Shown: positions 27,259-36,150 of the stretch, in pieces
How the letters are laid out: every line of letters begins with the position of its first letter
Numbering within the stretch: position 1 is the first letter of the stretch
NCBI GenBank assembly: GCA_963765725.1
Contig: CAVXXI010000003.1
Location: forward strand, 1,584,040-1,648,039
Source: DASQEH01 sp963765725
GTDB taxonomy: Bacteria > Actinomycetota > Actinomycetes > Propionibacteriales > Nocardioidaceae
Reading direction: 5' to 3'
DNA length: 64,000 nt
Position numbers and translations under genes: made by a program
The notes under the pieces: model-generated
Databases searched by the model: none
What the model was told of the DNA's origin: nothing
Seen by the model: only the letters and a program-made list of their open reading frames with translations

Positions 27259-28539
27259 GTGGACTTCCCGATCGCGGGGTACGCCGAGGCCGACCTGATG
27301 CGCTACCTGCCTGAGGCGAGCCGGCACGGGCGCTCGCCGTTCGAGCGTGACCGTGCCCGGATCGTCCACTCCGGTTCGCTGCGTCGCCTCGCCGCGAAGA
27401 CGCAGGTCGTCGGGCCGTCGAGCAGCGACTTCACCCGCAACCGGCTGACGCACACCCTCGAGGTCGCCCAGGTCGGCCGTGACCTGGCGTTCGCCCTCGG
27501 CTGCGACGCCAACGTCGTCGAGGCGGCCTGCCTCGCCCACGACCTCGGCCACCCGCCGTTCGGTCACAACGGGGAGGCGGCGCTCAACGCGGCCGCGGAG
27601 CCGATCGGCGGCTTCGAGGGCAACGCGCAGACGTTCCGGCTCATCACCCGGCTGGAGCCCAAGTCGGTCACGGCGGAGGGCACCAGCGTCGGGCTCAACC
27701 TGACCAGAGCCGTGCTCGACGCCGCCTGCAAGTACCCGTGGGGGATTCGGGACGCTCCCGCTCCGCGCGGCCGCCACGGCGACGGGCTGCCGCGCGCCGT
27801 GCGGAAGTTCGGCGTGTACGACGACGACCGTCCGGTCTTCGACTGGATGCGCGGCGACGTGCCTCCGGGTGTCACCTGTGTCGAGGCGCAGCTCATGGAC
27901 TTCGCCGACGACGTCGCGTACAGCGTCCACGACGTGGAGGACGGGATCGTCGCGGGGCGGGTACAGCTGTCCTCCCTGACCGACGCGGGACTGCGGGCCG
28001 CGATCTGGGAGACGGCACGCGACTGGTACGCCCCACGGCTCGGCCTCGACGAGTTCGATGCGGCCTACGCCCGGCTGGCGGCCCTGAAATCCTGGCCGGA
28101 CGCGCCGTACGACGGGAGCCGCGCACAGCTGGCGGGTCTGAAGAACCTGACGAGCCGGCTCATCAATCGGTTCTGCCGGGGCGTCCAGGACGAGGTGACG
28201 CGCCGGCAGCTGCCGCTGACGCTGGTCCGGTACACGGCCGACCTGCCGATCCCGGCCGACGTCAGCGCCGAGATCGTGGTGCTCAAGGCCATAGCGGCCC
28301 AGCTGGTGATGAAGGCCGACGACCGGGTCGCTGAGCACGCCCGTCAGCGCGAGCTGCTCACCGAGCTCGTGGCGGCCTACGTGCAAGCGGGGGCGGAGGC
28401 CCTGGAGCCGGTGTTCCGGGCCGACTTCGAGCAGGCTGCCGACGACGGCGCGAGGCTGCGGGTGGTCATCGACCAGGTCGCCTCACTGACCGATCCGTCG
28501 GCTGTGCAGAAGCACGCCGCCCTCGTTCGGACTGCGTAG
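27259..28539 (+). CDS. dgt: dGTPase-like HD-domain triphosphohydrolase
   Basis: Deoxyguanosinetriphosphate triphosphohydrolase-like enzyme: it cleaves dNTPs to nucleoside and triphosphate and so limits dNTP pools. The start at GTG 27,259 gives 426 residues. The N-terminus has SPFERDRARIVHSGSLRRLA, then NRLTHTLEVAQVGRDLA (first metal His), CLAHDLGHPPFGHNGE (HD motif at about residues 94-95) and MDFADDVAYSVHDVEDGI (last metal Asp). The gene order dgt-dnaG is conserved in actinobacteria. It ends 9 bases before dnaG. Confidence 0.93.
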   Translation: MDFPIAGYAEADLMRYLPEASRHGRSPFERDRARIVHSGSLRRLAAKTQVVGPSSSDFTRNRLTHTLEVAQVGRDLAFALGCDANVVEAACLAHDLGHPPFGHNGEAALNAAAEPIGGFEGNAQTFRLITRLEPKSVTAEGTSVGLNLTRAVLDAACKYPWGIRDAPAPRGRHGDGLPRAVRKFGVYDDDRPVFDWMRGDVPPGVTCVEAQLMDFADDVAYSVHDVEDGIVAGRVQLSSLTDAGLRAAIWETARDWYAPRLGLDEFDAAYARLAALKSWPDAPYDGSRAQLAGLKNLTSRLINRFCRGVQDEVTRRQLPLTLVRYTADLPIPADVSAEIVVLKAIAAQLVMKADDRVAEHARQRELLTELVAAYVQAGAEALEPVFRADFEQAADDGARLRVVIDQVASLTDPSAVQKHAALVRTA

Positions 28540-28548
28540 ACTCGCGAG

Positions 28549-30516
28549 GTGGCAGGGCGGATCCGTGACGACGACATCGCACTCGTCCGTGAACGGGCTC
28601 GCATCGACGAGGTCGTCTCCGCGCATGTGACGCTGCGCAGTGCCGGCGGGGGATCCCTGAAGGGGCTGTGCCCGTTCCACGACGAGAAGAGCCCCTCCTT
28701 CCAGGTCACCCCGTCGCGAGGGTTCTTCCACTGCTTCGGCTGCCAGGTGGGCGGCGACGTCTTCACGTTCGTGCAGAAGATCGACGGTGTCGGCTTCTCC
28801 GAGGCGGTCGAGCGGCTGGCCGGGCGGTACGGCGTCGCGCTGCGGTACGTCGACGACCGCACCGGTGGTGCTGCCGCGGGCGGCCCGCGGCGCGACCCAG
28901 GCCAGCGCGCCCGGCTCGTCGACGCCCACCGGCTTGCTGCGGACTTCTACGCCGACCAGCTGACGAGCCCCGAGGCGGTCGAGGGCCGCACGTTCCTCCA
29001 GGAGCGCGGCTTCGACTCCGACGCGGCAGCGATGTTCGGTATCGGGTTCGCTCCGCGTACCGGCGAGGCGCTGCTCACCTACCTGCGCGGGAAGGGCTTC
29101 TCCGACGCCGAGCTGGTCACCGCTGGACTCGTTGCCCGCAACGACCGTGGCCCGTACGACCGGTTCCGCGGCCGGCTGCTCTGGCCGATCCGTGAGCTGT
29201 CCGGCGACGTCGTCGGTTTTGGCGCCCGGCGCCTCTTCGACGACGACAGGGTCGAGGCGAAGTACCTCAACACGCCCGAGACGCCGATCTACAAGAAGAG
29301 CCAGCTGCTGTACGGCGTCGACCTCGCCCGGCGTGAGATCGCCCGCAGCTCGAAGGCTGTCGTCGTCGAGGGCTACACCGACGTGATGGCGTGCCACCTG
29401 GCCGGCGTCACGACGGCTGTCGCCACGTGCGGAACGGCGTTCGGCGAGGACCATACCCGGATCCTGCGGCGGCTCATGCTCGACCACGACGAGTTCCGTG
29501 GCGAGGTGATCTTCACCTTCGACGGCGACGAGGCCGGGCAGAAGGCAGCCCTGCGTGCGTTCGAGGGCGACCAGCAGTTCGTGGGACAGACCTACGTCGC
29601 GGTGGAGCCGGGCGGCCACGACCCCTGCGAGCTGCGGATCTCCGACGGTGACGCGGCCGTACGCGAGCTGATCGCCCGCCGGGTCCCGCTGTACAGGTTC
29701 GTCCTCAAGAACGTCATCTCCCGCTACGACCTCGACCGGGCCGACAGCCGGGTGGATGCGGTCCGCGAGGCGGCGCGGCTGGTGGCGAGCATCCGCGACA
29801 AGTCCAAGGTCGACGCGTTCGCGCGCGAGCTGGCGGGCATGGTCGGCGTCGACGTCGAGACGGTACGCGCAGAGGTGCGCCGGGCGGCAGGTCGTGGCAG
29901 AGAGCGGCCGTCGAGCTCTGCCGGCGGCTCGGGCCGCCGCGACGAGCGGCGCATCAGCGGCTCCGGTGGTGACAGCGGTGACGGTGAAGCGGTCGGCGCA
30001 GCAGGCCAACCGGTACCTCCCGGCCAGCGGACTGCGCGCGAGATACCGGACCCGTCGGCCCGCCGCTTCTCGATCGAGCGTGACGTCCTGAAGCTCGCGC
30101 TGCAGCATCCCGCCACGCTCGAGACCGTGTGGTCCGACCTCGACCCGGCGGACTTCACCCACCCTTCCTATCGCGACCTGTTCGAGCAGATCGTCGCCTC
30201 CGGAGGACCGCAGGCGAGCCGCCCGGACCTGCTGGTGACGGCGCTGCCCGATCCGGCGCTGCAGAACCTTGTCTCGGCGCTCTCGGTCGAGCCGCTGCAC
30301 CTCACCGACGCACCCGACGGCGCGGTGGCTGCGTCGTACGTCGTCCGGCTGCGGGAGCTGACGGCTTTACGGCGCATCGCGCAGGTGAAGTCGAAGCTGC
30401 AGCGGATGAACCCGGTCAGCGAAGCGGTCGACTACAACCGTATGTTCGGCGAGCTCGTCGCACTGGAGAGCCATCGCCGGTCGCTGCGTGAGATGGCGAT
30501 AGGCGGAACGGCGTGA
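28549..30516 (+). CDS. dnaG: DNA primase
   Basis: Synthesises RNA primers at the replication fork. 655 residues from GTG 28,549. The N-terminal CHC2 zinc finger has Cys41, His44, Cys62 and Cys65 (GLCPFHDEKSPSF, then FHCFGC). The core has FGIGFAPRTGEALLTYLRGK and the Toprim domain with AVVVEGYTDVMACHLAGV and FTFDGDEAGQKAALRAF (metal-binding DGD). After a Ser/Gly/Arg-rich linker (about residues 450-510), the C-terminal helicase-binding domain has FSIERDVLKLALQHPATLE. Intact and of normal length. It overlaps the next gene by 4 bases (GTGA at 30,513). Confidence 0.97.
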   Translation: MAGRIRDDDIALVRERARIDEVVSAHVTLRSAGGGSLKGLCPFHDEKSPSFQVTPSRGFFHCFGCQVGGDVFTFVQKIDGVGFSEAVERLAGRYGVALRYVDDRTGGAAAGGPRRDPGQRARLVDAHRLAADFYADQLTSPEAVEGRTFLQERGFDSDAAAMFGIGFAPRTGEALLTYLRGKGFSDAELVTAGLVARNDRGPYDRFRGRLLWPIRELSGDVVGFGARRLFDDDRVEAKYLNTPETPIYKKSQLLYGVDLARREIARSSKAVVVEGYTDVMACHLAGVTTAVATCGTAFGEDHTRILRRLMLDHDEFRGEVIFTFDGDEAGQKAALRAFEGDQQFVGQTYVAVEPGGHDPCELRISDGDAAVRELIARRVPLYRFVLKNVISRYDLDRADSRVDAVREAARLVASIRDKSKVDAFARELAGMVGVDVETVRAEVRRAAGRGRERPSSSAGGSGRRDERRISGSGGDSGDGEAVGAAGQPVPPGQRTAREIPDPSARRFSIERDVLKLALQHPATLETVWSDLDPADFTHPSYRDLFEQIVASGGPQASRPDLLVTALPDPALQNLVSALSVEPLHLTDAPDGAVAASYVVRLRELTALRRIAQVKSKLQRMNPVSEAVDYNRMFGELVALESHRRSLREMAIGGTA

Positions 30517-31043
30517 ACGGACGGTTCGCGGTGCGCCGCCGGCTCGCGCTGCCGGCGGACGTCGCCGCCCGCCTCGACCTCGCCCCGGGTGAGCGCCCGC
30601 TGGCCTGGGCGCTGGGCACACAGGGCCGCTGGTACGTCGGAACCGACCGGGCCCTCCATCTGGCCGACGGCGATGGCTTCCGCAAGGTCGTCTGGGAAGA
30701 GGTCGAACGCGCCGACTGGAAGAGCGAAGAGGGCCGGCTCGTCGTCGTCCAGGTAGCGAGCTGGGGAGAGCCCGAGAGGCGTACCCAGGTCTCCGTCGAG
30801 CAGCCCGGGCGGCTGCTGGAGCTGTTACGTGAGCGGGTGACCAAGAGCGTCGTGATCAACATGTACGCGCCCGTACACGGTCGACGCGGTCTCAGCGTGG
30901 TGGGCCGTCGCTCACCCGCGGCTGGTGGACAGGTCACGTGGTCGTACCTGCTGGCCAAGGGGCTCGACCCGAACGATCCGGCCGTTCACGAGGTGGCTGC
31001 GCGGACGCTGTCGGCCGCGCAGGCTGAGCTGGTGGACCTGTGA
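30513..31043 (+). CDS. conserved hypothetical protein coupled to dnaG
   Basis: 176 residues, starting with a GTG that overlaps the dnaG stop. A beta-rich first half (RLALPADVAARLDLAPGERP, WALGTQGRWYVGTDRALHLA, VVWEEVERADWKSEEGRLVV) resembles a PH/GRAM-like sheet. The second half is helical (LLELLRERVTKSVV and HEVAARTLSAAQAELVDL). No membrane span, signal peptide or catalytic motif. I recall similar proteins next to dnaG in related actinobacteria, but not a function. Confidence 0.75.
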   Translation: MNGRFAVRRRLALPADVAARLDLAPGERPLAWALGTQGRWYVGTDRALHLADGDGFRKVVWEEVERADWKSEEGRLVVVQVASWGEPERRTQVSVEQPGRLLELLRERVTKSVVINMYAPVHGRRGLSVVGRRSPAAGGQVTWSYLLAKGLDPNDPAVHEVAARTLSAAQAELVDL

Positions 31044-31311
31044 CTCCCCTCCGGTTGTCGAACAGGCGATTTCCCTGTAAGGAAGCCGACATCAGTCAGG
31101 CCATCGCGGCCTTTGGGAGGCCCGGCCGAGTTCCCCATGCGATCGCCGGCGTCAGGACATGCCTCAGTGGCGCACTGTTGGTCAACCCGGACTCTGAAGG
31201 CTCGACGTGCACTGCCTGATCCGGCGCGGTCCATCCCGACCCCTGTCCCGCTCCTCAAGCCGTAGAGGGCCGATGCCGGGGCTGTCTATCGAACGAGGCG
31301 ATAGCTAGAAG
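31044..31311. terminator. convergent intergenic region with two hairpins
   Basis: 268 bases between two convergent genes, without a gene. GGCCT-TTGGG-AGGCC at 31,108-31,122 is a perfect 5-base-pair hairpin 65 bases past the upstream stop. CTATCG-aacgagg-CGATAG at 31,286-31,304 is a 6-base-pair hairpin just beyond the sulfotransferase stop on the minus strand. Neither is followed by a T tract, so they are weak intrinsic terminators at best. I looked for the tRNA often found after dnaG and could not fold one. Confidence 0.4.
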
Positions 31312-32226
31312 TCACTTTCGAGTGCGCCATGGCAGCTCGACGTCCAATAGCTCGGCTAGCCGGTCGTCGTGCGGACGGAAGTACTTCTCCAGGCGAGCCC
31401 GTGTCTCCGGAGGCATCGGCCGGTAGTTGCCCACCACTCGGCGCTTCTTCTCCGGCAGCGCGTGCGGCGGCAGGCCCAGGAACTCCCAGACGTGGCCGAA
31501 CGTGCCCTGTGGGTCGCGGTCGAAGTCCTCGCTGAAGATGACGAGAAACTGCTCGCGCGGAAAGTGCTCGAACCAAACCTCCAGCTGCTCGGCATAGTGG
31601 CCCATTGCCTGGTAGGACCAGTGGTACCGCGAGAAACTCCGGTGGTTCTTCTCGTCCATGAGGAGTGCGTCGAGCTGGCCAGCAAGGCGGGCCGGCTCGC
31701 GGTCCAGCGCCTCCTCGAACGACAGCGCTTCCCAATCGTGTCGGATCCCGGTGCTGTAGTGAGAGTAGGCTCGGTCGACCGGGTTGCGGAGAATGACGAT
31801 CAACTTCGCGGCGGGGACGGTGACGGCGGCCCGACGAGGGGCCAGCGGATGGAAGAGATAGGTCGGAGACGCCTCCCCGGCCTGCGCCTGGTGGCCGTGT
31901 CGGGCGCTGAGCGTGTCCAGCTGTCGGCGGCTCGGCAACTGGGACCGGTACCAGATGGTGCCCATCGGGAAGTGGAAGTCGAAGAAGTGGACCTCCTTTT
32001 CCACCGCGGGAGGAGCCAGGGGATGGGTGACCAGCCACTCGTAGAACATCGTGCTGCCGGTCTTCATCGAACCGATGACCAGATAGTCGGCCAGCGCGCC
32101 GCGCCGGAGCCCGGCCACCTCGAGCCCGTACAGGGCCGGCCCGGCCAGCCGTTTGACGCCTTCGTCACGCACGCGCTCCCAATGACGGACGAACCGGCTC
32201 TGCCGGAGCCCGTGGATTGACTGCAC
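31312..32226 (-). CDS. PAPS-dependent sulfotransferase
   Basis: A 304-residue carbohydrate-type sulfotransferase that would move sulfate from PAPS to a glycan or lipid in the cytoplasm. The 5'-phosphosulfate loop is LVIGSMKTGSTMFYEWL (about residues 49-65). The 3'-phosphate-binding motif is LIVILRNPVDRAYSHY. Other landmarks are KEVHFFDFHFPMGTIWYRSQ and GEASPTYLFHP, of the heparan-sulfotransferase-like (Sulfotransfer_1) family. It is divergent from the ABC exporter next door (the start lies 79 bases from the exporter's likely start), which suggests that the exported glycan is sulfated, but this is inferred only from position. Confidence 0.9.
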   Translation of the reverse strand: MQSIHGLRQSRFVRHWERVRDEGVKRLAGPALYGLEVAGLRRGALADYLVIGSMKTGSTMFYEWLVTHPLAPPAVEKEVHFFDFHFPMGTIWYRSQLPSRRQLDTLSARHGHQAQAGEASPTYLFHPLAPRRAAVTVPAAKLIVILRNPVDRAYSHYSTGIRHDWEALSFEEALDREPARLAGQLDALLMDEKNHRSFSRYHWSYQAMGHYAEQLEVWFEHFPREQFLVIFSEDFDRDPQGTFGHVWEFLGLPPHALPEKKRRVVGNYRPMPPETRARLEKYFRPHDDRLAELLDVELPWRTRK

Positions 32227-32304
32227 CGACGCATGTTATCGAACTGTTGATAGGCTCCGGCGCGGGCGAGCCGAGGACTTGTCGACCGAGGGAGACGAGG
32301 AGCA

Positions 32305-33155
32305 GTGATCGATCCACAGGTTGTTGGCGACCAGCCCCCCCCGGGCTGCGGCGCCAGCGGCCTCCGAGCCTGTGGCAGTCACTCGTCGACGTGTGGCAGC
32401 ACCGGCGGTACACCCTGGCGCTCACCCGGCGTGACTTCTCCGCGCGCTACAAGCAGACCCTGCTCGGCGTCGGGTGGGCGGTGGTCATCCCGTTCCTGAC
32501 CATCGTGGTCTTTTCGGTCTTCGTCCAACGGTTCGCGGTGGTCAGCACCCGAGGCGTTCCCTACCCGGTGTGGAGCGTCGTCGGCCTGCTGCCGTGGACC
32601 TTCTTCAGCAACGCGCTGAGTGCCGGCGGGCTGGCGCTGCTGGTCAATCGGGCACTGCTGAACAAGATCTACGCACCGCGCGCGATCTACCCCATCTCCA
32701 GCGTGCTCCTAGCCGCCATCGACGTCCTGATCGCCACCAGTGCGTTGGCGGTGGTCTTCGCGATCTACAGGTTCGCGCCGAGCGGGACGATCTGGATCAC
32801 GCCGCTCGTGCTGGTCGTGAACGTGATGTTCGTGGTGGCGATAGTGCTCATCGTGGCGATCATCGTGGTGTATGCCCGCGACCTGCGCAACGCACTACCG
32901 GTCGTCTTGCAACTCGGGTTGTTCGTCACCCCGGTGGTGTACCCGATCGAGCGGATTCCGGAGCACTTTCGGCTGCTCTACTGCGCTCTGAACCCATTGG
33001 GGCCGATCATCGACTCCTACCGGCGCACAATCCTCTACGGACAGGCGCCCAACTGGACCTGGTTCGGCATCGGCTCGGCCTCCACCGTCGTGCTGTTCGT
33101 GTCCGCCTTCTATGTCTTCGGCCGATTCGAGCGGGGCATTGTCGACACTATCTGA
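32305..33155 (+). CDS. wzm: ABC-2 transporter permease, Wzm-type polysaccharide exporter, frameshift in a C tract
   Basis: Membrane component of an ABC exporter for O-antigen- or teichoic-acid-like glycans. Six hydrophobic spans are visible (for example WAVVIPFLTIVVFSVFVQRF, VLLAAIDVLIATSALAVVFA, VLQLGLFVTPVVYPI), with the family motif RDFSARYKQTLLGVGWAV before span 1. The best start is GTG 32,305 with a GAGGAG site. It reads VIDPQVVGDQPPP into a run of eight C (32,335-32,342), where the frame must shift by one to join the rest. Reading from 32,217 avoids the shift but gives an unlikely Arg/Pro-rich start. The ATP-binding gene overlaps its end. Confidence 0.85.
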
Positions 33156-34331
33156 CGGCTCGATCGTCGTGGACCGGGTCTGGAAGCGGTTCCGCAAAGA
33201 CCAGGTCCGGCCATTGATCACCGACCAGCTCCGCGCCCTGACCCGACGCGGCGGTCGTGAGGACCGGCACCGGTGGGTGCTGCGCGACATCGACTTCGCG
33301 GTCGAACCGGGCGAGTCGGTGGCCGTGGTCGGCGCTAACGGCGCCGGGAAGTCGACACTGCTCAAGCTGCTGTGCCGGGTGACGTACCCCTACGCCGGTT
33401 CGGTGGCAATCCACGGCCGTGTGGGTGCGATCATCGAGCTGCGCGGTGGGATGCACCCCGAGCTCACCGGACGCGAGAACACCTTCCTGTACGGTGCACT
33501 GCTCGGGCTCAGCAACCAGGAGACGGCGGCTCGCTTCGACACGATCGTCGACTTCGCCGACCTCTCGTTGGCCATCGACCGGCCGTTGAAGTTCTACTCC
33601 TCGGGCATGCAGATGCGGCTGGGCTTCGCCATCGCGGCGTTCCTGCGCCCGCACATCCTCCTGGTCGACGAGGTACTGGCCGTGGGAGACGCGTGGTTCC
33701 AGCAGCGATGCCTGGACCGGATGCGTGACGTGTTGCAGGAGGGCACCACGTTGATCCTGGTCTCGCACGACCTGGCCTCGGTCGAGGCGATGTGCCGGCG
33801 CGGGACTGTGGCTCGAGAACGGGTTGCTGGTCGCCGATGGGCCGATCCGGGAGGTGCTCTCGACGTACAGGCACACGGTGGACGATCGTGCCAGCGCGAC
33901 GTACGTGGCTCCCGACTCGGTGGTGACCCTGGAGTCGATCGAGGTCGGAGGCCCGGACGGCGGGATGCCGTTGGGTCACCGCGACCTCACCGTGCGCGCG
34001 GTGGTGAGCGCCAGTGAGGAACTACTCGGCCGGCTGCATTTCGGGATCACCGAAGGCGGCGCGATCGCCGATCTTCGTGGTTTCGACTGCGATCGCGCTC
34101 ACGCCGGGCAAGACCGAGGTCACCTGCCGGATGGATCACGTTCCGCTGGCGCGCGGCGAGTACAGCGTCTGGATGCACATCGAGCGCGGCAACGACGACG
34201 ACCTGATCCCATGGCACCCGGTCGCGTCGTTCGTTCTGTCGGGTTCCGACCTCGACGACGCTCCCATCGGCGTGGTCCGGTTGTCGCCGGTGCACGTCGC
34301 CGCGACGTGGGAGAGCGCGCACCGGGGCTGA
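33141..34331 (+). CDS. wzt: ABC transporter ATP-binding protein, Wzt-type, frameshifted
   Basis: Drives export of the glycan through the Wzm channel. The likely start is TTG 33,141, overlapping the Wzm stop. The nucleotide-binding domain is clear: Walker A VVGANGAGKSTLLKLL, signature KFYSSGMQMRLGFAIAAF, Walker B HILLVDEVLAVGD, and the H-loop ILVSHDLASVE. After a frame change near 33,810 a C-terminal extension follows (LENGLLVADGPIREVLSTYR, then VVTLESIEVGGPDGG). A second change near 34,080 leads to the end TPGKTEVTCRMDHVPLARGE and the stop at 34,331. The C-terminal part looks like the beta-sandwich Wzt_C domain that reads the finished glycan's end. It converges on the TauD-like gene. Confidence 0.85.
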
Positions 34332-34347
34332 GCGTGAGTGCATGGCG

Positions 34348-35374
34348 TCAAGCTGCGTCCTCGGCGTGCTGGATGTGCGCCATCGCGACGATGATCTTCC
34401 TGGCTCCGGTGAACGGGGCCCTCGAGTGCGAGACGAGCATGTTGTCGAGCATGACCATGTCACCCTCCTCCCAGCGGTAGCCGTACTGGAGGTCGGCATA
34501 GCGCTCCTGCAAGTGAGCGATGACCGAATCAGGGATCGTGCGTGCCGTCGCCGTAGGTCACGTTGCGCGGGAACGCATCCGCGTCGTACAGCTGGTCCAT
34601 GGCGGCGCGCGTGTCCGGCGGCAGCGCGGCCGGGTGGTGCAGCAGCACCTGATTGAAGAAGACCTTCTCCCCTGACCTCGGGTGCTGGCGCACACCAGCG
34701 GCGTCCTGCTTGATGCGCAGCACGCCGTCCTCCAGCCACTCGGTGCGAGTACCCGAGGCCGCGCACTGGCGCTCGACCTCAGCCGGGTCGTCGGTGCCGA
34801 AGAACTCCTGCCACGGCACGTCGATGCCCTTGGCGAAGTTGCGGACGTAGGTCAGCCCCTTCTCCTCGAAGTCCTTGACCACTTGCGGGTCGAGTTCGCT
34901 GAGGAGCTTGCGGCAGTCGATCAGCGGCGTCTCCCCGCCGGTCTCTGCGGCGATCACGCAGTTGAAGAAGATCCGCATCGGCCACTGGCCCATGTGCGCG
35001 CTCTCGTTGTGGAAGTGGATCTCGAGGTCGGCGGGGTAAGGGGTCGAGGAGAAGACCTTGTCGCCGTCCTTCTCCCGCGGCAGGTCGCCGTAGTCGCCGA
35101 ACAGAGAGTCGACGAACGCGCCGGCGCTGGCTGAGAACAGGTCGGGTCCGTGGATGCCGAAGCCCCGGAACAGCACGGCGCCGTACTGAGCGAGAAGCGC
35201 CTCGGTCTCGGCTCGATGCTCGGCACCCCAGCCGGCCAGGTCGACGTCTGGCCGGCTGGGGGTAAGCACAGCCGGGAAGAGACCCTCGCGTCCGGGCAGG
35301 AAGCCCTGGGTCACGAGCTCGATGTCATTGATATTCACCGGCTTGCGCTGGCCCCTGCGACTGCTGCTGGTCAC
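34348..35374 (-). CDS. TauD/SyrP-like Fe(II)/2-oxoglutarate-dependent hydroxylase, frameshifted
   Basis: A non-heme iron oxygenase of the TauD/TfdA superfamily, closest in motif style to SyrP-type enzymes that beta-hydroxylate aspartate tethered to NRPS carrier proteins. The GTG start at 35,374 follows GGAAGGA; longer starts lack a site. The metal site reads HFHNESAHMG (H-x-E variant of the His-x-Asp/Glu pair) near the middle. The distal His and 2-oxoglutarate Arg are in MLVSHSRAPFTGARKIIVAM. These last 60 residues lie in another frame, reached by one base shift near 34,535 (after YGDGT); the stop is at 34,348. It is the last gene of the minus-strand NRPS set, about 110 bases after the phosphopantetheinyl transferase. 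Confidence 0.82.
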
Positions 35375-35482
35375 TGCGATTCCTTCCTTGCCGCGGCTGT
35401 GGGGACTCATTGTGGCCCTTGGGCCACTGGTTGGGAAGGTCGGGTGGAGTAACTGACGCCTTGGCCGGTCGTCCGTGGGGGG

Positions 35483-36142
35483 TCATGGGAAGGTGACGAG
35501 CGCGGCAGCCGCGCTCCCTCCGGGCACCACGAGGCTTGCCACCCTGCAGGTGGAGAGGTCGTTGGGCCGCAGCGTGGACCGCAGCAGCTGCGGGGTGGGG
35601 GTGTCGTGGACCTCGACCGCGAAAGACCGTAGCGGTAAGGACAGGCCGAGGCCGGTTGCCTTTGCGTAGGCCTCTTTACGGGTCCAGCAGTTGAAGAATC
35701 TTCCGGCGAACTCGGTCGGCGCCGCCGCCTCGAGGGCCGCGATCTCCTCGGCCGCGAACAGCCGCCGGGCGACGTCGCGGTCCGCCTGGTCGGGCATTAC
35801 CTGCTCCACGTCGACGCCGAGCTCGTGCTCAGAGAACGCGACCACGCCGAGGTCCCCGCTGCTGGAGGTGCTGAAGTGCAGCCAGGGGTGGTCGGCCAGC
35901 AGCGGTCGGCCGTGGTCGTTGAAGCTGTAGCGCAGCGTTGCGGCCGGTCGGCCGGTGACCTCCGCCAGCAGCCGGCGCAGGTGTGCCCGCCGACGGGTGT
36001 ACCGGAACCGGTCGCGGTCGAACAAGAACGCCGCAGCTCGCTCGCGCTCCTCGGCCCCGAGCGCACCGATCGCGGGTTCGTCGACCGGTTCGGTGAGGTC
36101 GAGCCAGTGCAGCTCCACGTCCAGGGAGTGCGACGGAGTCAT
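35483..36142 (-). CDS. Sfp-type 4'-phosphopantetheinyl transferase
   Basis: Activates the PCP domains of the adjacent synthetases by attaching 4'-phosphopantetheine from CoA to the carrier serine. 219 residues from ATG 36,142. The key motifs are present: YSFNDHGRPLLA (substrate-side region), HFSTSSSGDLGVVAFSEHEL, GVDVEQV (Mg-binding G-x-D-x-E) and FFNCWTRKEAYAKATGLGL (W-x-x-K-E-A-x-x-K). The gene is intact and starts 8 bases after the stop of the condensation-domain gene, so it is part of the same transcript. Confidence 0.93.
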   Translation of the reverse strand: MTPSHSLDVELHWLDLTEPVDEPAIGALGAEERERAAAFLFDRDRFRYTRRRAHLRRLLAEVTGRPAATLRYSFNDHGRPLLADHPWLHFSTSSSGDLGVVAFSEHELGVDVEQVMPDQADRDVARRLFAAEEIAALEAAAPTEFAGRFFNCWTRKEAYAKATGLGLSLPLRSFAVEVHDTPTPQLLRSTLRPNDLSTCRVASLVVPGGSAAAALVTFP

Positions 36143-36150
36143 GGGCGGAA

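Noticed and set aside
28483..30300. 605-residue minus-strand open frame
   Set aside because: It is antisense to dnaG with no recognisable domain; the sense strand has all primase motifs.
31140..31205. possible tRNA (TTGGTCAA and GACTCTGAA resemble loop sequences)
   Set aside because: The arms do not pair and no acceptor stem can be formed.
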